The notes under the pieces are model-generated. The model was not told the DNA's origin. It ran no database searches and saw only the letters and a program-made list of their open reading frames with translations. A program made the translations under genes and the position numbers. Below, piece after piece: positions 55,656 through 64,000 of a stretch of 64,000 nucleotides of DNA. Each line of letters begins with the position of its first letter. Position 1 is the stretch's first letter. The stretch is taken from contig JAXRKN010000041.1 in assembly GCA_038502055.1 (NCBI GenBank), forward strand, positions 273,001-337,000, given 5' to 3'. This stretch comes from Tanytarsus gracilentus. Taxonomy: Eukaryota; Arthropoda; Insecta; Diptera; Chironomidae.

Positions 55656-56992
55656 TTATTTATTTTATTTTAAATAATTATTTTTTGCAATTTGAAAAGT
55701 TATTGTGATAAAATTATTGAATAAAAAATATTAAATTATATTAAGATTGCCTAAGATAATTTTAAAACTATTATTTGTTAGAGAAATTTAGACTTTATTG
55801 CAGTGCATTTGCTTATTTTTTGGGTTACTTAAATATTCCTATTATTTTAAGAAAATAAAATATAAAAAAAATCGTTTTATTTATTTTCCGAAATTTTTTA
55901 CCTATAGCATGCGCATGATGCATAAACTCTCATCTCGACAAACACAGAAATCGCTTTAAATTTTAGCTGCACTTCGAATGCATGTTTGCATAAATCGTAC
56001 CACTAATTTAATTAAATCGATGTGGTTGGGTGTTGTCAATTATCTGCAATCTCCTCCACATTAGCTACTCAATTGCAATCACAACACGTAAATTATGCGC
56101 ATAAAGTTATTTTTTTCTTCGCGATACAACATTTGATAAATCATGCACATGTGTTTATTCATCATAAAATATATTTTGAGTGGAAAATTTATGACATAAA
56201 TCTTACTTCATAACGATGACGATTTGAACACAGTGAAATAAAATTAAATTTTATTGCAGGCAATAAGTCCCGTTGTATATATGTTGATTAACGTTGCTGA
56301 TTGGTTTAACAATTTTGCAATGAAAGTAACCAGAGGCAAAATCGTCGACAGTTGATAACACGTAACACGAGTTAGCATGTATGGTATAATTTTCGATGTT
56401 CTACTTAACTGCCTTGTCTTACAATTATTATTGTCGCCTGTGATCCACATGACGCAGAAATTATCACTTAATAATCTGCCTACCTTAATCGTTTGTCTCA
56501 TTAATTTTATGACCAATTTTATGACTCTACAACATAATAGCAATTGATTCTCATAATCGTTTTAATTAAAATTAATATTTTTTTTTGAGTTTCGATTAGT
56601 TTAAGGCAATGTTCAAAACAAAATCTTTTCATACTGAATTTTGACAAAAACAAATAACTAAATTATTATTAAACATTATAAGACCCTGCTTTAATTCCCA
56701 AATTCGATTGCAATTCTGGTGTGTCATTAATTATGCCAAAAATGTCATCTCCCGTTAATAACCATTCTCCGTACAAAAATTGAACATTTTCTCTCATACA
56801 TCGCATCATGGTCAAATACCACACAATTAAACAAGTGAATTGTATGTAATGTAAATGGGAAATTGAGTGCTCTTCACAATTACTAACAATCATTGAACAT
56901 TTCAACGCTAAATTATTCTTGGTATTTTTACCTTTCAAAGTGTATTTGGTTGTTCACCAAATCAGTTCCAAGATTCAATTCTCTTAAAAAAA
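55656..56992. other. Upstream region of the LRR gene
   Basis: AT-rich DNA with short unsupported frames on both strands (for example 56244-56543 and 56669-56938, minus). The promoter of the LRR gene should be at its right end. I see nothing else. Confidence 0.4.
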
Positions 56993-58521
56993 ATGAAAAA
57001 AAATTATTGGTAATCAATAGATTCAAAATTGTGATAAAATTAGATTAAAATAAAAAAGTTTTCAGCTTTCTTCTATTCATGTTCTTGGTACAATCAGTGA
57101 CTGCGATTGATTTGAGATGCAGTAACTTTGATGTTACAAAGTTAAGTGAAATATCATATCAATGTGGAAAAGAATTGACTTGTTTCTTTGAAAACGTTCT
57201 TGCAGACAATGAAACTCAATTTGTGTATGCTCCTGACCGTTATGCACATAGCTATAAATGTCTCGGATTCATAAATTCAACGGTGCAACAGATTCCAATT
57301 GATTTATTCAAACGCTACCCAAACCTCGAGGTGCTGTATGCGGCAAATTTGGGGCTTAAATCGGTTAGCCGGCCGTTATTTGAAGCTGCAGGAAAGCTAG
57401 TTGATTTGCATTTGGAAAAAAACTCCTTAATAGGTAAGATTTTTTGTCTCAAAAAATCAACTTAAAACTCAAGTCTTAAAAGTTACAGCGAGAAGCAAAA
57501 AAGAATTTTTTTCTATAATCATATGTTAGCTTAATTTTTGGAGAATAGAAGTTAACAAGAGAGGTATTATCGGTGTGCCGCGTTCTCAGTTTCACTGTTC
57601 TCGTTGCAAAAAGTTCCGCAGAACTCCAAAAAGATCTAAATCAATATATAGCGAAGCTATAAAAGGCGACAGCGATAATGAGAACTTTTATTAAAATTTC
57701 TATGTTGTCCCCTCGCATTGTATGTATTAATTTAAGTTTAACTCCAAAAGTTAAATTGAATTGCTTTTTTTGCTGTAATTATTTCCAGTGATTAAAGTTT
57801 AATTGTGCCGTGCAAGTGTCAATGTCAAAAAATTATAGTTTCCTGCAACTATAGTTTTGACTTTTGAACCATTATATAAAATGATCTAACTGATTCTTTT
57901 TGTTGTGTTTCTTTAGAACTCGAGAGCTTTTTATTCTTTGGAGCTATCTCACTACGTCGAGTGATATTGAATAACAATCAGATCTCATCAATTGGAAAGG
58001 ATGCTTTCAAAAAGATGACAATAAAACCTGTAACAATTTATGATAATACATTCCAACATAAATTAGAGGAGATTGATTTGTCACATAATAAACTGACCAG
58101 CATAAATCATGAAACCTTCTCACAATTGAGTTCATTGATTATTCTTAAACTTAAGCACAATAATATTCGCTTAAAGTATGGATTGTTTCCCTTGATGCTT
58201 AAAAGCCTTGATCTAAGCTACAATCAGCTCAAGGATTTTTCGTTGCGCCAATTGCTCAGCTTACAACTACTGGAAGAATTGAAGTTAAATGGGAACAACA
58301 TGGAGGATAGGAAAGTTGAGCACATTTTTCCGGAAGCTATTTTTCAACTCATGCATGTCTATCGTCTAGAGCTATCGGAATGCTATAGTTGCTCACAGCT
58401 TGCAGATATTTTAATTCATTTTAAGCGCATCAATCGAAACATTATTGCACAATTTGATGTAGAAAAAACTAACAGCAGCAACATATTTGGAATTTCATGT
58501 GTTGACACAAATGACATATGA
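56993..58521 (+). CDS. Small secreted leucine-rich-repeat protein
   Basis: Three exons, 56993-57009, 57066-57433, 57917-58521; 990 nt, 329 aa. The 17-nt first exon (ATG AAA AAA AAT TAT TG) joined to the next gives MKKNYCFLLFMFLVQSVTA, a good signal peptide with cleavage near A19, so the internal ATG at 57079 is not the start. After a Cys-containing N-terminal part (LRCSNFDV, ISYQCGKELTCFF) come about seven LRRs, such as LEVLYAANLGLKSV, LVDLHLEKNSLI, LRRVILNNNQISSI, LEEIDLSHNKLTSI, LKSLDLSYNQLKDF and LEELKLNGNNMED. The C-terminus has Cys in LSECYSCSQ and ISCVD and no transmembrane helix or GPI tail. Insects hold many such extracellular LRR proteins, some immune (mosquito LRIMs); no specific function can be assigned. 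Confidence 0.88.
57643..57661. repeat. Palindromic motif, copy 2 (LRR gene intron 2)
   Basis: ATATATAGCGAAGCTATAA matches 8387-8405 exactly. It is followed by GGCGACAGCGATAATGAGAAC, whose reverse complement begins GTTCTCATT, echoing GTTCTCGTT at 57597-57605. These could be ends of a small inverted-repeat element of about 90 bp. Confidence 0.5.
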
Positions 58522-61500
58522 TGAAATATAATTATTGTACTTCAATGCTTAGATGGAATTCTACGTGTGCGATATTTTTTCACACTCCACAGCATGGAAA
58601 AATTAATTATATTCGATTTTAGGGGAAATTGCTACAAAACTTTTGGTAAATTCTTTACGAAATAAAAATGTATGAATTTTTAATGTAACTTTTGAATTTT
58701 GATTACTCTCTCCATTGCAACTGAATTTACTTAAAAAAACATATGATTTAATTAAGAGTAAATTCTGAAATTAAATCACGTTTAATGTCAACATAGGTTG
58801 TAAATATCTTGATATTGATGTTTCGTGGCGTGGTATTGCAAGGTGTAAACTTAAACATAAATTATTCGCACAGCATCAAAACGCCAGACTTAATTACACT
58901 CTCGTGCACTTTGGGTTTTTGCATCACCATATTTCCTCTTTGCTTTTGCTCTTGTTCATTACTTTTATCTTCTTGTACATCATCATCAATCTTGGAATGT
59001 CGTCTTGAAAATAATTATCATTTCGCACGGAGCTTTACAGTGCGGCACAAAATTGTCATGTTCAGAGTAAAATTTGTTTAGATTTTTATCATATAGAGTA
59101 ATTGAAAAATAAATGATCGAGAAAATACTTTGTAAGCAAGAACTGCCAATGCCCATTAAAAATCTATATTTTTACCAGAGCTAAGAAAATAAAAATAAAG
59201 CTTAGATCTTGGCGGACACTGGGAGTCACTGACGGAGTGAGACACTAAGACAAAAATCGGACCTCTTAACAGTTTTTTAAGAATCAAACAATATTGTTTA
59301 AAAATATATATTTTTTCTAAGTATCCACGGCACCTCTGCGGCTACTGATTTGCCATTTCTATATTCTTTTATCTACTTAAATAAATTTTACCTTCAAAAT
59401 AAATTAATGAAAAAAACTCGTGTACTATTGCATATAAAAATAAAAAGCAGACAAAAATTTTGTGTGATGTGTCACAACACAAATTTCGTTTTCCGCTTAT
59501 TCCATTTTATATCCATAGCCTACCTCAACTCAACAAACAGCAGCATCGGCTTTTGTTCATTAAAATTTGAGCATGGAATGTGTGAGCATGGAATTAATTT
59601 GAACACATTGTGATGCTCCATAACATGACATTTTTATTTAATTAAAAACTTCAAGTGCACTTAGGTGTAAAAAAGGTTAGCTTTATTTGTAATGTATACA
59701 TGGTTTATCAGGTAAAACAATTAACTCACAAAAGATGAACGCATATTTACAAAAACTGCTGAACGACTAAAATAAAAAATGCACATGCCTGCTTCACAAA
59801 ACACATATATTTGAAAGCGCATAATTTTATTGATATTAAAATCTCGTTTTTTGAGCTATCTGAATAGTAAAAAGTATATTGGCGATATCAAGGAAGAATT
59901 TTAAACCTTTCTTTTAATTTTTTATTTTAGTCGTTCAGCAGTTTTTGCAAATATGCGTTCAGATAATTTAATGTAAAAATAATTATTGTAATTTATTACA
60001 AAATGTCATTTATTTAATCTTTGTACTTAAAGAAGGGTTAGGAAGTTGAGCAAATGCAACCTGTTGAGAAACTTCATGTCTCAAGTTTTTAAAGTTTTAT
60101 AGCATCCAAAATCTATTAAAATGATTTTTCTAGTACCATAAAATTTTAAACTTTGGTGAATCGTAAAATATTTAGACGTTTAGTTTTTAAAAATTCAACA
60201 CAAAAAACAAAATTATACATTTTTTGAACCTATTCGTTTACTTGCACCAGATTTATTTTCAAATTCTAGACAACATTACCTATCTCTCTAAATTGCGAAT
60301 ACATTATGCAAATGTCAACATGAAAAAGAATAATCTTGTCTATGTACAAATCTATAAATTTAGCGTGAGTATGACTACTTAATTTTATTACTCTAGTGCT
60401 GATGAATAGTCAATTAGATAATTGGTCGTTTTGATTATTTATTGCGATAAACATCAAACATTTTTCTTTTCTATACAGTGCCACATATTTTCTTCTTTTA
60501 AGGTCAATGCTGTTCTAACTTTTATGCATACGTGAACATGGTTATGTTAGTTGTGTTGATGAAATGTTGCTCGCTCTTCTCTGCTTAAAGCTTGCATGTA
60601 ATATGCAAATATACACGAAGCTATAATATAGTTAACGGTTCAAAACATCACCGAGCAGGTAACTTCCTTCTATCTGCACTTTAAAAGGAAGCAGAAATTT
60701 TAAATTCATGCAAGAGTTTCTGAGTTTTTGTTTTTGTAAAAGAAAAAAATGTAGAAACAATTATTGAATTTTATATAATACACTTGTACATAATGTAAAA
60801 GCTCCCTTTTTCGGAAAAATTGTGTGAATGAATGAAATTAAAAACGTGACAATTACCTTCTACAATTGAACACGAGATTGTGCACTCATTGAGAAAAACG
60901 AGTCTCCGTAAAAACACTATCGAAAGCGAAACATTGCAGATTCTGCGCGAACCTAGATATATAGGAACGAAAGTGAAATATTTCGATTTTCTCTTCTTTC
61001 ATTCTTATTCCGAATACTCGTATCGTGACTCTTAAACGGAGCAGTCGGAAAAAAGACCTAATTTTAAATAAATTATTTAAACAATAAACAGTTGAAAGTG
61101 TTGTACAAAAAGAGAGTTTGTAAGCATTTAATTTTAACTATATAAAAATTAAATTTTAAAAAAAAGAATCCAACTGTTGGTATCAATCTTAATCAATAAT
61201 AATTGAACGTGATGTGGCTATCATATAATATATTCGAACGAAAACATTACGTGATCTAAAAAATAATTGTTCAGTATATTCGCTAGTATCCCGCAATCAG
61301 TTTACATTAAGAAGAGCAGTTGTGTAAATTAAAACAAATATCAGTGATTGTGAAGGTATCGCGTATAGTGTTTGGTTAATTTTTCTAAGTAATGGTGATT
61401 GCTTAAAACATAGTATAATAAAAAAAGTGTAAAATCAAGGCATACGCGGTAAATTAAATTCTGTTTCAAATGCATAATCTTTATTGATGTGATAAGTGAG

Positions 61501-64000
61501 TAAAATTCTTCATGGATTAACAACGTCAGCATAAAGCTCATTGAGACGAATTTTTCTTCTTTTTATGGTTTGTAGTGGAGAGTAAGTCTCCTCATTCCTC
61601 ATGTTTTTGTGTCAATGCCGAAAATTGTGTCCGCAAATATAAATGCATTTTTTTCCATTCGATCTCTGCTCAATCGAAACTATTTGAGTGGATCATAAAA
61701 TTTAACATATAAAAAATATTTCGAGTTCAGAAATAAAATCTTTTGCGTGCTCAAACGAAATTTTTAAATTTCACTCTTTTTTTATTGTCGAAAATTTACT
61801 TCAATGTTCGAGTACACTTTACTTTTAGATAGATATACAGATAGATGACAAAGAGGTAGCACTGTTCCAGTACACTTTACTTTTCTAACATAAAATCCCT
61901 AGCACTGTAAACGAGAACAATCATAATCGAATGATGAAACATATAACCTACTTCTAGAATTCAGTTTGAGTTGCTATCATGGATATATAATATGAAGCAT
62001 CCGAAGAAAACATAATGAACGAAGCGTAAAAAGTGGCAAGCTCTGAGCTTGATAAAAGGACGAAGAGTTAATTCTTTTAAACTTTTAATTTTTTTCTGAT
62101 CTCTTTAAACACTATATATAGTTGAAGATGAATGGACGTTTGCTTTAATAAGGATAAAATTATGAAAATTTTTTTCTTCATTATTTTTCAAAAATATTTA
62201 TAGAAATAAGTTCATATATTCATAACCTCAAAACAACATTAAATAAAATGACAATTTTGCTTATGAAAAACTATGTAATTTCTAAAAAGAGTGCTTAAAT
62301 TTTTTGTCATCAATTCATGCTACATATCAGTTAAAAACGTTTTTTAAATTCCACTCCCATAAATTTTAATATATGGTACAGATTAAATTAAAATGAATTT
62401 AGAAATATAATAGCGAGTTTAAATGAACTGCCATGTTCAGCATTCTGTAACCTTTAATTAATCCATGTTTTTAATTTTTAAATCTTAGGTTCAATCTATT
62501 TTTATTTTTAAAAATGTGGGCGTTTTAAAATAATTGTTTGAACTTTTTTTTAAAAAGAATATATTGTATAAGAGTAGAAAATAAGTTTTTTGATATATAC
62601 ACTGATTCGGAGAAAGAAAGAATAGCGCAAAAAATATTTAATTTATTGTGTCAACGATCTTTTACATTGTGGGTTTGCTCTCTCTGTTAGAATTCGCCTT
62701 TTCATTCATGCATTTTTCTTTCTTTGAAAATATAAACTTCACTATAGTGGTATTGGCATGTTTTCCTTCTTAAGCATGAATGAATGATATGCGACGAAAA
62801 TACATAAAAATATCTTACTGCAATTATTTTCAACAGTGATTTATTGATGATTGCTCATTAAATTTACGACCTCATTTTTGGACTGCATTAGAAAGCTTAC
62901 AACATATGACGACAAACTTTTAACAAACTGCTCCACAACTTAATGATCTATATGCTATCCTCATTTCACAATGAAACTTAAATCATTTGGAAAATTATAA
63001 TTGTAGTTTGCATCGTGAAAACAATTAAAAACTTCTTGCTTTATGTCATACGTTATTAAAATTGATTTCGCTCCTTTGTTATTAATTAAACTTTAATTAC
63101 TTTTCCATGAGGAAAAGTTTACCATCAGATGAGAAAAAGTGTAATATGATATTCTCCACCTGCGGACATTAATGTAAATAACTTTTCGAATAGTGCCTCA
63201 AGTTTAAAAAAATGGTTCCTTAATCGAACTTTTGCTAAGTTTTCCACTGTTTTCTTATTGCTTTTTAAAACACATCAGATTGAAAGTATTCAAAAGAAGC
63301 TTTTAAAGCACCCATAATGCTTGAAATTATGTTCAGTATTTTGTTTTTCACTAATTGAATTTCTAAGATTACTGGATCTGTTTTGATCATTTTTTTCAAA
63401 CTTGTGGGACATTCCGCACATGGAATATCTTTTCAATTGAACCGATTAAATATCAGAAAAAATATTAAAAAAATATGTGTAATTTTGGGTCATTTTCATC
63501 AAAAGTCTTTGTTTTAGTAAATTTAACCGATAATTCAACAATGTGCCATTAAGCAAAACACCAGATATAAATTTGGTGCAAGTTTTAATTGGAATTTGTA
63601 CCATGACACTTATGAATATTTCTCTTTACATGTGCTAAAATTAGAATTTTCAAAAGTCATTAGAAGCGTCAATTATTTCAAATTATATCGCCTTCATGGA
63701 TAGCATTTTCTATGATTCAGCTCATATTGCAATGGGTAAAATAATCCTTACAAAAAGTTAAGAGTAAACGTTTGAAATTTGAACTTAATTATGCTTTAGT
63801 AATTGAGTCAGTTTTGAATGTAAAGCATCGTCATACAAAAATGGGAGTATTGAACCCACCAAAAGTTCTCGTCTTTTCCACAAATTATCTATTATACATA
63901 TATAAATAAAGTATCTCTAATAATATACATATAAAAGCTTCAGTAAATTGCACACAAATTGGAAATTAATGTATATATTGATGGCTTATGTTAAAGAAAA
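58522..64000. other. 5.5-kb gene-poor right end
   Basis: I recognise no coding exon on either strand. Open frames here are short and AT-biased. An initiator-like ATCAGTTTACATT at 61297-61309, followed by a donor-like GAAG|GTATCG at about 61352, could be a non-coding first exon of a gene beyond the window, but nothing confirms it. The stretch may hold regulatory DNA of that gene. Confidence 0.4.

Noticed and set aside
57079..57465. LRR gene starting at the ATG at 57079
   Set aside because: That start gives a weak, short signal; joining the 17-nt exon at 56993-57009 in matching phase gives a complete signal peptide.

Overview
This is eukaryotic nuclear DNA and almost certainly insect, most likely a compact-genome fly of the midge type. 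It is very AT-rich, most introns are 55-300 bp with GT-AG ends, and every recognisable gene has a clear insect counterpart (Nhe2, Dap160, vibrator, Pez, a CCAP receptor). The species cannot be fixed from the sequence alone. Exons were joined by hand from protein homology, splice signals and phase; for all thirteen genes the exon lengths sum to an intact reading frame.

Layout. The first 43 kb are gene-dense: p38 MAP kinase (-, 0.3-2.3 kb), cytosolic NADP isocitrate dehydrogenase (+, 3.8-5.9), a 4.8 kb gene-poor gap with a 164-bp tandem repeat, Na+/H+ exchanger Nhe2 (+, 10.6-19.7), Dap160/intersectin (-, 21.6-25.5), Cks (-, 26.2-26.7), PI transfer protein vibrator (-, 27.8-30.6), cyclin K (+, 30.8-32.1), FERM-phosphatase Pez (-, 32.6-37.4), complex I subunit NDUFB9 (+, 37.8-38.3), dolichol-phosphate mannose synthase (-, 38.4-39.3), Ncb5or (+, 39.5-41.2) and AP-2 mu (+, 41.6-43.1). 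The last 21 kb are sparse: a CCAP-receptor-like GPCR with long introns (-, 45.7-51.3), a small secreted leucine-rich-repeat protein (+, 57.0-58.5), and long AT-rich DNA where I recognise no gene.

The genes are mostly housekeeping, signalling and trafficking genes with no operon logic. Several pairs are head-to-head with short shared upstream regions (vib/CycK 262 bp, Dpm1/Ncb5or 256 bp, Pez/NDUFB9 372 bp), and NDUFB9 and Dpm1 converge with only 74 bp between stop codons. Dap160, AP-2 mu and vib all act in membrane traffic, but their proximity may be chance.

The most interesting content is hidden in gene structure. Two genes carry tandem, apparently mutually exclusive exons: p38 at the position where human MAPK14 has its CSBP1/CSBP2 exon pair, and vib inside the lipid-transfer fold. 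Nhe2 has three alternative C-terminal ends plus an in-frame alternative donor. The Pez phosphatase domain has lost both its catalytic loop geometry (HC-x4-R) and its WPD motif, so it looks like a pseudophosphatase. Repeats include three dispersed copies of an element with palindromic inverted ends, an 82-bp hAT-like MITE with a perfect 8-bp target duplication, a family in opposite orientations around a CCAP-R exon, and an Ncb5or intron built almost wholly from inverted AATTAGGAT-type repeats.
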